From Aureimonas frigidaquae (GTDB lineage Bacteria; Pseudomonadota; Alphaproteobacteria; Rhizobiales; Rhizobiaceae), in contig NZ_BBWR01000002.1 in assembly GCF_001463905.1 (NCBI RefSeq), positions 620,001-684,000 on the forward strand: a stretch of DNA of 64,000 nt, given 5' to 3'. The number at the start of each line of letters is the position of its first letter. Position 1 is the first letter of the stretch. Below, in pieces: positions 51,110-59,992 of the stretch. Below the pieces are notes generated by a model. It was not told the DNA's origin, did not search any database, and was given only the letters and a program-made list of their open reading frames with translations. Both the position numbers and the translations under genes were made by a program.

Positions 51110-52066
51110 TCAGCCTTCGTGCGGTGCCTTCACGAGCTCGGCCTCGATCAAGCCTGACAGATCCGTCACCGGGATGTTGTGACGTGCGTTGAATGTTCCG
51201 GCCTTCTCCCAGGAAACGCCCCGGCCGATGGCGAAGGCGGCGCGATACTTGCGCATCATGTTGGTCGGATCGCTCGCCAGCTCCTCCATCAGGAAGGGAA
51301 CCGTCCATACGGACCGCGCGAAGGGGTGCCCCAGCGCCTGTTCCAGCTTGTCGGCCACCTCACCATAGGTGACGGTATCGCCGGCCAGGAAGACGATCTC
51401 GTTGGCGATGGTGGGCTCGAAGAACACGATCTCTGCGGTCAAGGCGCCGATGTCGTCCGGTGTCGTCAGCGTCACGGCATTGTCGAGGCTGCCGAGGGCA
51501 TGGACCTCGCGCTTCTGAAGGTCGACCACGCCGAACTCCGGCTCGAACAGATAGCTCATGAACATTCCGGTGGAAATGATGACCCATTCGGTCCGGTCCT
51601 GCGCGCGCAGCAACGCCCGCACATCGAGCTGGGCGTCGAAGATATCCTGCGGGCCGCCACGGCCGATCGCCTCGAAATCGACGCCGAACTGCCATGGGAA
51701 GTAGCGCGGAATGCCGGATTGCAGAGCGGCCCTGGCAAGCTTCATCGGCGTGTCGATGCCCGCCGCGTAACCCGCGCAGCCGATCACCGTGTCGTAGCGG
51801 GAAAAGACGGCGGCCAGCTCATCGATCGAACTTTGGACGAGGTCGCCCAGCACGATCTCGATCCCTGCATCGCGGATTTCGGCGATGTCGCGCTGCTTGG
51901 CCGGATCGACGGACCTGACGGCGCTGTCACGCAGCAGAACGCTGATCCTGGCGCCGTCGATCTGCTTGGCGCGGCGCGCAAGATTGCGCAGGACCGGCAT
52001 GCCCAGTTCGCCCGCGCCCAGCACAAGGATATTGCGCGACGCGACCTTGCGGAGTGTATCATTCAT
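51110..52066 (-). CDS. NmrA-like NAD(P)-binding protein
   Basis: 318 aa from the ATG at 52066 (GAGGTCGAGC upstream). The Rossmann motif ILVLGAGELGMPVLRNL is at the N-terminus; FPWQFGVDFEAIGRG and NEIVFLAGDTVTYGEVADKLEQALG match NmrA/isoflavone-reductase-like atypical SDRs. Such proteins act as NAD(P)H-dependent reductases or redox sensors. It is divergent from an HxlR regulator, the arrangement seen with QorB/YtfG-type quinone reductases, but the substrate is not known. Confidence 0.85.
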   Translation of the reverse strand: MNDTLRKVASRNILVLGAGELGMPVLRNLARRAKQIDGARISVLLRDSAVRSVDPAKQRDIAEIRDAGIEIVLGDLVQSSIDELAAVFSRYDTVIGCAGYAAGIDTPMKLARAALQSGIPRYFPWQFGVDFEAIGRGGPQDIFDAQLDVRALLRAQDRTEWVIISTGMFMSYLFEPEFGVVDLQKREVHALGSLDNAVTLTTPDDIGALTAEIVFFEPTIANEIVFLAGDTVTYGEVADKLEQALGHPFARSVWTVPFLMEELASDPTNMMRKYRAAFAIGRGVSWEKAGTFNARHNIPVTDLSGLIEAELVKAPHEG

Positions 52067-52088
52067 AGCTCGACCTCGTTTCAATGCG

Positions 52089-52110
52089 ATTGCCGCTCCC
52101 ATTTGGCAAT
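52089..52110. promoter_or_regulatory. Predicted HxlR operator
   Basis: ATTGCC-N10-GGCAAT inverted repeat centred in the 71-base gap between the divergent NmrA-like and HxlR genes. The centre-to-centre spacing of two helical turns suits a dimeric winged-helix regulator. Inferred from position. Confidence 0.45.
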
Positions 52111-52137
52111 TCGTGGATAAGCTCGAAAGAAGGGCAC

Positions 52138-52587
52138 ATGGGTGATACTGCGGTTTCGACACTGAGCCGGGACGACGTCCTTACCTATTCACAGACGGTG
52201 TGCGACGGGCTGCGGGACGATGACGACGGCGTGCGCCGCGAAGTGCTGGCCCATGCGGGCAACCGCTGGTCGCTCGGCGTGATCCACACGCTCGGCATGT
52301 ATGGGCAATTGCGTCATGCGGAGATCGGCCGCCGCATGCACGGCATCACGCAGCGGATGCTGACACGCACCCTTCGCCATCTGGAGCGTGATGGGCTCGT
52401 CCTGCGCTACGACTTCGAGGAGACGGTCCCGCACGTGGAATACGCCCTGTCCGAAACGGGCCTGGAATTCCTCGTGCGGATGGTCCCGCTCTGGACATGG
52501 ATCGTGGCAAATTCCGACGGCTTCCGCCAGGCGAGGCAGAGCTTCGACCAGGGCGATGCCGGTCAGGAAGCCTCCCCCCGGCCGTAG
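52138..52587 (+). CDS. HxlR-family transcriptional regulator
   Basis: 149 aa from the ATG at 52138 (AGAAGGG upstream). HxlR winged helix: VLAHAGNRWSLGVIHTLGMYGQLRHAEIGRRMHGITQRMLTRTLRHLERDGLVLR then ETVPHVEYALSETG. The only cysteine is at about residue 22, in the place where redox-sensing HxlR/QorR proteins carry one. It probably controls the divergent NmrA-like gene in response to electrophiles or quinones. Confidence 0.88.
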   Translation: MGDTAVSTLSRDDVLTYSQTVCDGLRDDDDGVRREVLAHAGNRWSLGVIHTLGMYGQLRHAEIGRRMHGITQRMLTRTLRHLERDGLVLRYDFEETVPHVEYALSETGLEFLVRMVPLWTWIVANSDGFRQARQSFDQGDAGQEASPRP

Positions 52588-52612
52588 CCGGCGACGGCCG
52601 GACGCCGGCCCG

Positions 52613-54313
52613 TCAGCACCCGCAATCGCACCCCCAGTTCAGGCGCTTGGACGTCTTGCCGACGCCGGGGTTGAAGCTGTTGGTCGGGTCGAGCTCACGA
52701 TAGAAGGCGGCGAGCGCTTCGTCGGCGGCATAGAGGTGGCCGACATTGTGCTCGGCAGGGTATTTGGCGCCCCGTTCCGTCAACAGGGCCAGGATGGCAT
52801 CCTTGACGGCATCACAATCCTCGCCCTTGCGCACAAGATATTCCTGGTGGAGCACGTGGCACAGGAAGTGGCCGCAATACATCTTGAACTCGAGCTTCTC
52901 CTCGATCTTACGCGGCAGCACTTCCAGCCAATCGACGGCATTGCGCGGCAGGGCAATATCGAGCGCCACGATGTCTTCCACCGTTCTGGGATGCACGGAC
53001 CGGTAGCGCACGATGGCGCCGCCAACGGCAAAGCGCGTCAGGAACGCGGCCTGCGCCTCCGTCTCGTTGCATTCGAAGACATCGCCATCGGCTGACGGGA
53101 AACGCTCCGCGAAATAGCGTGACGCTTCCGCCACGCCTTCATCGCCCACTTTCAAAAGAAGATGGTGGGGATATCTCGCCCGGAACGCCTCCATGCGCGG
53201 CGGCAGGTGATTGGGGAGCACATCGCTGATCCATTGCAGGATCCTGTCCGAGACGGCGGTCCCGAGGCCGAGCCGGGCTGTCACGGCATCGAAGCGGCCC
53301 TTCCAGGCATAGGCCTTGGGCACATGGCGCGCGCCGAAGGTGCGGATGAAGAGAAACAGGTCCTTGCCGTAACGCCGGCTCGCATCATAGGCCGTCTCGT
53401 GCATGTATTCGCCCGCAATGGGCAGGTGCTCGAAGCGCGTCAGTATATCGGCGCGGATGGCGGCGAGTTCCGCCGGATCGCGGCTGCCGACATAGAAGAC
53501 GCGCGTCTTGCGATCTGCCGCGAATGTGTCGAGCCGCAGCGCGAAGACGGCCAGGTGCCCGGCCGAGCCGGACGCCTCGTAGAGACGCCGCGGATCGGCA
53601 TTGTAGCGGGCTGGGCTGGCGGCGGTGACGTCGCGGACGTGCTGGGCATATTCGCGGTCCGAGCCCCAGCGCCCGCCCGCATCGCTCACCCGGTCCTCTG
53701 GTATCCGCCCCGCGTCGAGGGCTTTCAGCATCTCTTCCGGCGTATCGCCCAACGCGATGCCGAGATTGTTGACAAGTTCCAGCGTGCCGTCCGGCGCCAC
53801 GCGCGCATAGAGTGCCATCTGCGTGAAGGCGGGGCCGCGGCGCACCAGGGCGCCGCCCGAATTGTTGCAGATGCCGCCGGTGACCGTGGCGCCGATGCAG
53901 GTGGAGCCGATCACCGAATGGGGCTCGCGGCCGATGGGTGCGAGCGCGGCTTCCAGCCGCTCCAGCGTCACGCCGGGCTGGCACACGACCTCCTCGCCCG
54001 AGCGGATCAACGACAGATGGTTCAGGCGCAGCGTGCTGACGATGACGACGGGCCGGTCGTAGCCTTCCGCCTGCGGCGTCGAGCCGCCGGTCAGTCCGGT
54101 GTTGGCCGCCTGGAAAATGACGATGTGCCGCGCCTCCACGATGAGCTTCAGGGCCGACCACATTTCGAGGAGCGTTCCGGGACGGACGACGGCCACTGCC
54201 GCTCCCCCGCCATAACGGTAGCCGCGCCGGAAACGGCGTGTCGCCACCTCCCCTGTCAGGACGTGGCGGGGTCCGACGACGGAGCGGAGCGCATCGACGA
54301 GCATGCTGGACAT
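52613..54313 (-). CDS. dld: Quinone-dependent D-lactate dehydrogenase
   Basis: 566 aa, close to the 571 of E. coli Dld. FAD-binding domain landmarks: VVRPGTLLEMWSALKLI, FQAANTGLTGGSTP, SVIGSTCIGATVTGGICNNSGGALVRRGPA. The C-terminal membrane-binding domain matches (EFKMYCGHFLCHVLHQEYLVRKG, SFNPGVGKTSK). Oxidises D-lactate to pyruvate and passes electrons to the quinone pool at the inner membrane. The C-terminus ends GCDCGC, a Cys-rich tail. It diverges from the aldehyde dehydrogenase-xylB-rpiA operon, sharing a region with two predicted RpiR sites, so D-lactate or a similar 2-hydroxy acid may arise in this pathway. Confidence 0.92.
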   Translation of the reverse strand: MSSMLVDALRSVVGPRHVLTGEVATRRFRRGYRYGGGAAVAVVRPGTLLEMWSALKLIVEARHIVIFQAANTGLTGGSTPQAEGYDRPVVIVSTLRLNHLSLIRSGEEVVCQPGVTLERLEAALAPIGREPHSVIGSTCIGATVTGGICNNSGGALVRRGPAFTQMALYARVAPDGTLELVNNLGIALGDTPEEMLKALDAGRIPEDRVSDAGGRWGSDREYAQHVRDVTAASPARYNADPRRLYEASGSAGHLAVFALRLDTFAADRKTRVFYVGSRDPAELAAIRADILTRFEHLPIAGEYMHETAYDASRRYGKDLFLFIRTFGARHVPKAYAWKGRFDAVTARLGLGTAVSDRILQWISDVLPNHLPPRMEAFRARYPHHLLLKVGDEGVAEASRYFAERFPSADGDVFECNETEAQAAFLTRFAVGGAIVRYRSVHPRTVEDIVALDIALPRNAVDWLEVLPRKIEEKLEFKMYCGHFLCHVLHQEYLVRKGEDCDAVKDAILALLTERGAKYPAEHNVGHLYAADEALAAFYRELDPTNSFNPGVGKTSKRLNWGCDCGC

Positions 54314-54347
54314 GATGGAATGTTGAACCTGTGCGGTGTGAACGATT

Positions 54348-54360
54348 ATAGCAAAACTAC
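54348..54360. promoter_or_regulatory. Predicted RpiR operator, site 1
   Basis: ATAGCAAAACTAC, the RTAG-N5-CTAC pattern, 35 bases upstream of dld. Shares TAGCAAAACTA exactly with the site at 59946. Confidence 0.6.
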
Positions 54361-54431
54361 GCCCTACGCCCTTGCACGGTCAAGTTGGATACCGGGCGGC
54401 GGGCGCTTGCGTGCGAAAATCCCCTTTGCTA

Positions 54432-54444
54432 GTAGTATCACTAC
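54432..54444. promoter_or_regulatory. Predicted RpiR operator, site 2
   Basis: GTAGTATCACTAC, a perfect GTAGT-ATC-ACTAC palindrome immediately before the GGAGG of the aldehyde dehydrogenase gene, where bound repressor would block transcription. Confidence 0.62.
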
Positions 54445-54462
54445 ATTTCGGAGGACAGAATC

Positions 54463-55944
54463 ATGCTCAACCCAGTGGACAGTCCAGTTCCCGGCAGACT
54501 TACGGGCGTCCTGTTCATCGATGGGGCGTTCCGGCCCGGGAAGGGCGCCGCCGTTCCCGTCGTCAATCCCGCGACGGGCCAGGAGGTCGGCACGATCCCG
54601 GCCACCGAGGTGGACGAGTTGAATGAGGCCGTCGATGCGGCGCGGCGGGCTTTTACGTCTTGGTCGCGGCTGAATGCGCGCAAGCGCGCGGATGCGCTGC
54701 ACCGGCTGGGCGATGCGATCGCCAGGGATGCCGATGCCATGGCGCGGATCATGACGGCCGAGCAGGGTAAGCCGCTCAACGAAGCGCGCGGCGAGATCCT
54801 GAAGCTGGCCGATGCCTGCCACTTCTATGCCGAGGAAGCCACGCGCGTGCATGGCGAGGTCGTGCCCAACGACCAGAACGGCTATCAGAGCCTCGTCCTG
54901 CGCGAACCCATCGGCGTCGTCGGTGCGATCACGCCGTGGAACTACCCGGCGGAACTCGTCGGCTGGAAGCTCTGTGCCAGCCTTGCCGCCGGCTGCACCA
55001 TCATCATCAAGCCGGCCGAGCTGACACCCTTTACGGCGCTCGCCATCGCCGAGAAGACGCTGGAGGCCGGCATACCGGCCGGTGTCGTCAATGTGGTGAC
55101 GGGAAAAGGCTCCAAAGTCGGTCAGGCCATGGTCGAGCATCCCGGCGTCGACAAGATCGCCTTCACGGGGTCGAGCGCCGTGGGCCTGCACATTCAGCAA
55201 AGCTGCCCGCAGGTGAAGCGCCTGTCGCTCGAACTCGGCGGCAACTGCCCGATGATCGTGACGCAGAGCGCCGATCTGGCGCTGGCCGTCAAGGGCGCCG
55301 CCCGCCGTGGCTTCCGGAATGCGGGTCAGATCTGCATTGCGGTCAACCGCATCTATGTCGCCCGCCCGCTCTATGAGGATTTCGTGCGCGAGCTCGGTGC
55401 CACGGCCGACCGGCTGACCGTCGCCAACGGGCTGGAGACGCCGGACGCCGATCTTGGCGCCATGGCGTCCGGGGAGCCGCTCGGCAAGACGCAGGACCAT
55501 ATCCGCGACGCCCTCGCCAAGGGTGCGCGGCTGGTGGCCGGCGGCGCTGCGCCCGAGGGCGAAGCCTATCGCGACGGCTTCTTCTTCCGACCGACGGTTG
55601 TCGCGGACTGCACCCACGACATGAAGGTCATGACGGAAGAGACCTTCGGCCCGCTGGTCGGGGTCATGCCCTTCGACACGCTGGACGAAGCGGTCGCGCT
55701 TGCCAACGACACGCCCTATGGCCTCGCCTCCTACCTCTATGCGCGCGACATGGTCGATATTCAGGCCGTGTCCTCCGGGCTCGACTACGGCAATGTCGCC
55801 ATCAACAATGTCGATGCGGGCATCATGAACGCGCCCTATGGCGGGCGCAAGCAGAGCGGCATCGGCTACGAGCACGGGCGCGAGGGCTTGCTGGAGTATT
55901 TCAACTTCAAGCATGTCCGCCTGTTCCACGGCGTCGGCGTCTGA
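54463..55944 (+). CDS. NAD(P)-dependent aldehyde dehydrogenase
   Basis: 493 aa, GGAGGACAG upstream. Catalytic Glu about 257 (LELGGN) and Cys about 291 (NAGQICIAVNR), with the usual 34-residue spacing, plus ITPWNYPAELVGWKL and AFTGSSAVG in the cofactor-binding domain. It is closest by eye to succinate-semialdehyde, lactaldehyde and glycolaldehyde dehydrogenases. It heads an operon with a xylulokinase-like kinase, HAD phosphatase, RpiR and RpiA, suggesting it oxidises an aldehyde derived from pentose breakdown. Confidence 0.9.
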   Translation: MLNPVDSPVPGRLTGVLFIDGAFRPGKGAAVPVVNPATGQEVGTIPATEVDELNEAVDAARRAFTSWSRLNARKRADALHRLGDAIARDADAMARIMTAEQGKPLNEARGEILKLADACHFYAEEATRVHGEVVPNDQNGYQSLVLREPIGVVGAITPWNYPAELVGWKLCASLAAGCTIIIKPAELTPFTALAIAEKTLEAGIPAGVVNVVTGKGSKVGQAMVEHPGVDKIAFTGSSAVGLHIQQSCPQVKRLSLELGGNCPMIVTQSADLALAVKGAARRGFRNAGQICIAVNRIYVARPLYEDFVRELGATADRLTVANGLETPDADLGAMASGEPLGKTQDHIRDALAKGARLVAGGAAPEGEAYRDGFFFRPTVVADCTHDMKVMTEETFGPLVGVMPFDTLDEAVALANDTPYGLASYLYARDMVDIQAVSSGLDYGNVAINNVDAGIMNAPYGGRKQSGIGYEHGREGLLEYFNFKHVRLFHGVGV

Positions 55945-55947
55945 CCC

Positions 55948-57459
55948 ATGACGCAGGCGCTCCTCGGCATCGATATCGGCACCTCCGGCTGCAAGGCCCT
56001 CGTCCTTAAGCTTGACGGCACGCCCATCGCCTCGGCGACGGCAACCTATCCGCTGGACCGGCCCCGGCCGGGCTGGACGGAACAGGACCCGGCGCTGTGG
56101 GTGGACGGCGCGCGCAAGGCCGTGGCAGAGGCGCTTGCAGCCGCCGGCCCGCTCGAGATCCTGTGCATCGGCCTGTCGGGGCAAATGCATGGGCTGGTGG
56201 CGCTCGATGCCGGCCACAAGGTGCTGCGCCCTGCCATCCTGTGGAACGATCAGCGCAACGGCGCGCAATGCGCGACCATCACGGAGCGGGCCGGCGGGTT
56301 GGAGGCGCTGCTCGGCGCCACCAACAACCGGATGCTGATCGGCTATACGGGCGGCAAGATCCTGTGGATGCGCCAGAACGAGCCCGAACTCTTCGCGCGG
56401 ATGACGTGCTTCCTGAACCCGAAAGACTATCTGCGCCTCGTCCTGTCGGGCGAAGTTGCCACGGAGGTGTCCGACGCCTCCGGGACGGGCCTGTTCGATA
56501 CGCGCCGGCGTATCTGGGCGCGTGAACTGACGGAGCGGATCGGCCTCGATCCCGCGCTTCTGCCGCCCTGCTTTGAATCCAGCACCATCTCCGCCCGGGT
56601 CAGCGCCACCGGCGCCGGCCTGTTCGGACTGCCGGAGGGCACGCCCATCGCCGGTGGCGGCGGCGACAGCGTCATTCAGACGATCGGCTCGGGCGTGATC
56701 GCCCCCGGCGAACTTCAGACCACGATCGGCACGGCCGGCATTCTGGCGGCGGCACTCGACGCGCCGGTCGACAATCCGGATGGGCGCCTGCAGGTCTTCT
56801 GCAACGTGGCGCCGGACAAGTGGCACTGCATGGGCGTTTCGCTCAATGCGGGCGGCGCCATGTCCTGGCTGCGCGACACGCTGTGGGCCGATGGCGCACC
56901 CGATTACGAGCGTATCGTCGCAGAAGCCGCCGCCAGCCCGGCCGGCGCACGGGGGCTTCTCTTCCTGCCTTATCTCTATGGCGAGCGGTGCCCGCACCCC
57001 GACCCGGCCGCCCGCGCGGCCTTTGTGGGCCTGACGGCGCGCCATGGCCGGGCGGACATGATCCGCAGCGTCATGGAGGGCGTCGCCTTCGCCTTTGCCG
57101 ACATGCACCGCCTGATGGAGCCGCTCGGCATACCGGCCCGGCTGGTCAAGGCCTCGGGCGGTGGCGCGCGTGCGCCGCTGTGGCGCCAGATGCAGGCCGA
57201 TCTCTTCGGATGCGACGTCGTCACCACGCAAGGCGCCGCGGAAGGCGCGGCCTATGGCGCGGCGCTGGTGGCCGGGCTCGGCGTCGGCGTCTGGCCGGAT
57301 GCCGACAAGGCGGCCGCCGCGTGCCGGCCCCTCACCCGCGAGCACCCGGACGGCCCGACGGGCGAGCGGATGCAGGCGATGCTGGAACTCTATCGTGGCC
57401 TCTACCCGGCCTTGTCACGGAGTTTCGACGCGCTCGCGGCCATGGACATGCAAGCGTGA
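55948..57459 (+). CDS. xylB: Xylulokinase-like FGGY kinase
   Basis: 503 aa, starting 3 bases after the aldehyde dehydrogenase stop. LGIDIGTSGCKALVL phosphate-binding motif; GLSGQMHGLVALD and LWNDQRN are the xylulokinase signatures; the C-terminal ASGGGARAPLWRQMQADLFG is the FGGY signature. Phosphorylates D-xylulose, or a related pentulose, to the 5-phosphate. With RpiA in the same operon, products would enter the pentose phosphate pathway. D-xylulose versus D-ribulose as substrate cannot be decided from sequence alone. Confidence 0.88.
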   Translation: MTQALLGIDIGTSGCKALVLKLDGTPIASATATYPLDRPRPGWTEQDPALWVDGARKAVAEALAAAGPLEILCIGLSGQMHGLVALDAGHKVLRPAILWNDQRNGAQCATITERAGGLEALLGATNNRMLIGYTGGKILWMRQNEPELFARMTCFLNPKDYLRLVLSGEVATEVSDASGTGLFDTRRRIWARELTERIGLDPALLPPCFESSTISARVSATGAGLFGLPEGTPIAGGGGDSVIQTIGSGVIAPGELQTTIGTAGILAAALDAPVDNPDGRLQVFCNVAPDKWHCMGVSLNAGGAMSWLRDTLWADGAPDYERIVAEAAASPAGARGLLFLPYLYGERCPHPDPAARAAFVGLTARHGRADMIRSVMEGVAFAFADMHRLMEPLGIPARLVKASGGGARAPLWRQMQADLFGCDVVTTQGAAEGAAYGAALVAGLGVGVWPDADKAAAACRPLTREHPDGPTGERMQAMLELYRGLYPALSRSFDALAAMDMQA

Positions 57460-57482
57460 CCCGGGAAGCCAAGGAGCAGATC

Positions 57483-58154
57483 ATGACCGCGACGGTTTAC
57501 AGCGCCCTCATCTTCGATCTGGACGGCACGCTGATCGACAGCGCCCCGGATATTGCCCGTGCGGTCAATGCCTGCTTCGCTGCACGGGGATGGCCGCAGC
57601 TCGAGGTTTCCTATGTGGAGGCCTATATCGGCAACGGTCCGCGCCGGCTGATCGCCGATATCCTCGTCGACCAGGGGCTGCCGTCCGATCCGGCGACGGT
57701 GGATGCAGCGATGGCAGGCTATCTGGATGCCTATCGCCAGGACCCTGCCGGGCAATGCCGTCTCTTCGATCATGTCCGCGAGGATCTGGCGGCATTGCAC
57801 GGAGCGGGGATCCGGCTCGGCATCTGCACCAACAAGCCGCATGAACTGACCGGCCGCATTCTCGACCTTTTGGACCTGTCCCGCTATTTCGATGTCGCGC
57901 TCGGCGCCGATGCCGTCCCCGCCTGCAAGCCCGATCCGGCCCATCTTCTGGCGGTGGCGGAGGCGATGGGCCTGGCGCCCGGCAGCTACGCCTATGTCGG
58001 CGATACGCGCGTCGACCAGGCGACGGCACGCGCTGCGGGCGTTCCCTTCTTCGTGGTGCCGTGGGGGACGGGGCCAGGCGTCGAGGTGCCGGCGGAAAAC
58101 CGCCTGTCGCGGCTGGCGGACCTGACCCCGCCTGCCATCATAGCCGCACAGTAA
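57483..58154 (+). CDS. HAD-superfamily phosphatase (Gph-like)
   Basis: 223 aa from the ATG at 57483 (AAGGAG upstream). HAD motifs: FDLDGTLIDS, ICTNKP, Lys in CKPDPAHL, and YVGDTRVDQATARAAG. It resembles phosphoglycolate phosphatase (Gph). In this operon it may dephosphorylate a sugar phosphate or phosphoglycolate side product. 23 bases after xylB and 18 bases before the RpiR gene. Confidence 0.9.
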   Translation: MTATVYSALIFDLDGTLIDSAPDIARAVNACFAARGWPQLEVSYVEAYIGNGPRRLIADILVDQGLPSDPATVDAAMAGYLDAYRQDPAGQCRLFDHVREDLAALHGAGIRLGICTNKPHELTGRILDLLDLSRYFDVALGADAVPACKPDPAHLLAVAEAMGLAPGSYAYVGDTRVDQATARAAGVPFFVVPWGTGPGVEVPAENRLSRLADLTPPAIIAAQ

Positions 58155-58172
58155 CCGGCAAAGGCGCGCCGC

Positions 58173-59012
58173 ATGAGCATGAGCCTTTTGCAACGCATCC
58201 TCGTCGAAAAGCCGACCATGGCCGCTGCGGAACAGCGTGTCGCCGCCTTTGTCAGCGCCTCGCCGGCCGAAGTGGTGCGCATGAGCATGGCGCGCCTGTC
58301 GCAGGCCTGCTCGGTCAGCGACCCCACGATCCTGCGCTTCTGCCGGCGGTTCGGCTTCGATGGCTACCAGGAGTTCAAGCTGCAGCTCGCCCAGAGCCTG
58401 GTGCCGTCCGCCCCCTTCTCCTACGAGCAGATTGTGGCGGCCGACAGTATCGACAATATCGTGCGCAAGACCTGCCGCAACTCGCTCAACGCCATCCAGC
58501 GGCTGCTGGAAGATTTCGACGCCCAGCAGATCGGCATCGCCGCCGAGCGCCTGGCCGAGGCGAACTGGATCGGCATCTACGCGACAGGCATTTCGGAGGT
58601 GACGGCACTCGATGCCGAGCACAAGTTCCAGCGGCTGGGGCTGCGCTGCCAGGCCCTGCTCGGACCCAAGACGCAGTGGATGCACGCGGAAAGCGCCCGC
58701 CCCGGAGAGGTCGCCCTGATCTTCTCGCAGTCGGGCCACACCAAGCAGATGGTGGAGGTGGCGATCGCCGCACGCGCCGGTGGCGCCCGGGTCGTGTCCA
58801 TCGCCGCCGGCGACAGCCCGCTGGCGCGCGTGTCGGACGTGACCGTGGCCGTCCTGCCCTATGACCGCACGGAACTGATGACGCCGCTTGCCTCGCGGCT
58901 GAACCACCACCTCGTCATCAACATGCTCGTCACCGCCATTGCCGTAACGAGCGGCAGCGAATTCCCCGATCAGTTGCCTGCCCTGGATTCCTGGCAGACC
59001 GACAAGATCTGA
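58173..59012 (+). CDS. RpiR/MurR-family transcriptional regulator
   Basis: 279 aa. N-terminal HTH_6 domain (MAAAEQRVAAFVSASPAEVVRMSMARLSQACSVSDPTILRFCRRFGFDGYQEFKLQLAQ) and a C-terminal SIS domain binding phosphosugars (GIYATGISEVTALDAEHKFQRLG, ALIFSQSGHTKQMVEVAIAARAGG). It sits inside the operon it probably controls. Four copies of a 13-bp palindrome upstream of dld, the aldehyde dehydrogenase gene and the transporter are its likely targets, with a pentose phosphate as effector. Confidence 0.92.
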   Translation: MSMSLLQRILVEKPTMAAAEQRVAAFVSASPAEVVRMSMARLSQACSVSDPTILRFCRRFGFDGYQEFKLQLAQSLVPSAPFSYEQIVAADSIDNIVRKTCRNSLNAIQRLLEDFDAQQIGIAAERLAEANWIGIYATGISEVTALDAEHKFQRLGLRCQALLGPKTQWMHAESARPGEVALIFSQSGHTKQMVEVAIAARAGGARVVSIAAGDSPLARVSDVTVAVLPYDRTELMTPLASRLNHHLVINMLVTAIAVTSGSEFPDQLPALDSWQTDKI

Positions 59013-59059
59013 CGATCAACCTGACATGAGCCGCGGCCGCGGCACGGGAGCAAGACAAA

Positions 59060-59764
59060 ATGAGCACACAGGACGAAGCCAAGAAGGTCGCCGGCCGCCG
59101 CGTCATCGCGGATTTCGTGAAGGACGGTATGAAGCTCGGGCTTGGCTCCGGCACGACGTCCCACTTTTTCGTGCGTGAACTCGGCAAGCTCGTGGCCGAC
59201 GGCCTGCAGGTGACCTGCACCACCACCTCCCGCTCGACGAACGATGTCGCGCGCGAGGTCGGCATCGCCATCACCGACCCGAACGAGATCGGGCTGATCG
59301 ACCTGACCGTCGATGGCCCGGACGAGGTCGACCGCCAGTTCAACATGATCAAGGGCGGCGGGGCCTGTCTTCTGTGGGAAAAGATCATCGCCCATTCCTC
59401 GCGGCAGATGATCTGCGTCTGCGACGAGACGAAGATCGTCGACAGACTGGGCGGCTTTCCCCTGCCCGTCGAAGTCGTCCAGTTCGCCTGGAAGCAGACG
59501 CAGCGCCAAGTGGCGGACGTCCTTGCGGCGCACGGACTGGCGGGTGTGGAAATGGTGCGCCGCGCCCGTGACGGAACGCCCGTCGTGACCGACAGCGGGA
59601 ACTTCATCCTGGATTGCCGCTGCATCGCCATCGAGGACCCGGCCCGGCTGGAAACCGAGCTGAACCGAATCCCCGGCGTCGTCGAAAACGGGCTCTTCAC
59701 GCGTGAAGCGGCCGGGATGGTGGTCGGCCGCTTCGACGGCACGTCCTACATTCAGATGCGCTGA
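59060..59764 (+). CDS. rpiA: Ribose-5-phosphate isomerase A
   Basis: 234 aa. GLGSGTTSHFFV (phosphate binding), DLTVDGPDEVD (catalytic Asp and substrate loop), KGGGACLLWEKI and DETKIVDRLGGFPLPVEVV are the family motifs. Interconverts ribose 5-phosphate and ribulose 5-phosphate. Being in a sugar-specific operon next to an RpiR regulator, it is probably a catabolic copy in addition to a housekeeping isomerase. Confidence 0.93.
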   Translation: MSTQDEAKKVAGRRVIADFVKDGMKLGLGSGTTSHFFVRELGKLVADGLQVTCTTTSRSTNDVAREVGIAITDPNEIGLIDLTVDGPDEVDRQFNMIKGGGACLLWEKIIAHSSRQMICVCDETKIVDRLGGFPLPVEVVQFAWKQTQRQVADVLAAHGLAGVEMVRRARDGTPVVTDSGNFILDCRCIAIEDPARLETELNRIPGVVENGLFTREAAGMVVGRFDGTSYIQMR

Positions 59765-59765
59765 C

Positions 59766-59778
59766 GTAGTAAAACTTG
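59766..59778. promoter_or_regulatory. Predicted RpiR operator, site 3
   Basis: GTAGTAAAACTTG, one base after the rpiA stop and 215 bases before the transporter gene. Matches the pattern with one mismatch in the right half (CTTG for CTAC/G). Confidence 0.45.
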
Positions 59779-59945
59779 CATTCTGTGGCTGCCCACTCAT
59801 CACCGTGGGACGCCAGGCGGCGCTGCAGGGCCGCTACGTGCTATCTGCGTTGAAATCAATGCAGATCAGCCCGTAGTGCCGGCTGCTCATGGAAGCGTTC
59901 CAGACTGTTCGTTCGGGGAACAGCGCCTTGACACGGCGGTGGTTT

Positions 59946-59958
59946 GTAGCAAAACTAG
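59946..59958. promoter_or_regulatory. Predicted RpiR operator, site 4
   Basis: GTAGCAAAACTAG, 34 bases upstream of the transporter start, sharing TAGCAAAACTA with site 1. The gap 59765-59992 contains no gene and seems to be this operon's promoter region. Confidence 0.6.
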
Positions 59959-59992
59959 ATACCAGGATCAGCCTGGCTGAGGGAGGAAAGAC

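Noticed and set aside
54364-57345. Very long open frame (993 codons) on the minus strand opposite the aldehyde dehydrogenase and xylB genes
   Set aside because: It is antisense to two unmistakable enzyme genes with intact active sites; its translation is low-complexity R/A/G/D-rich with no family motif. Long antisense frames are expected at this GC content.
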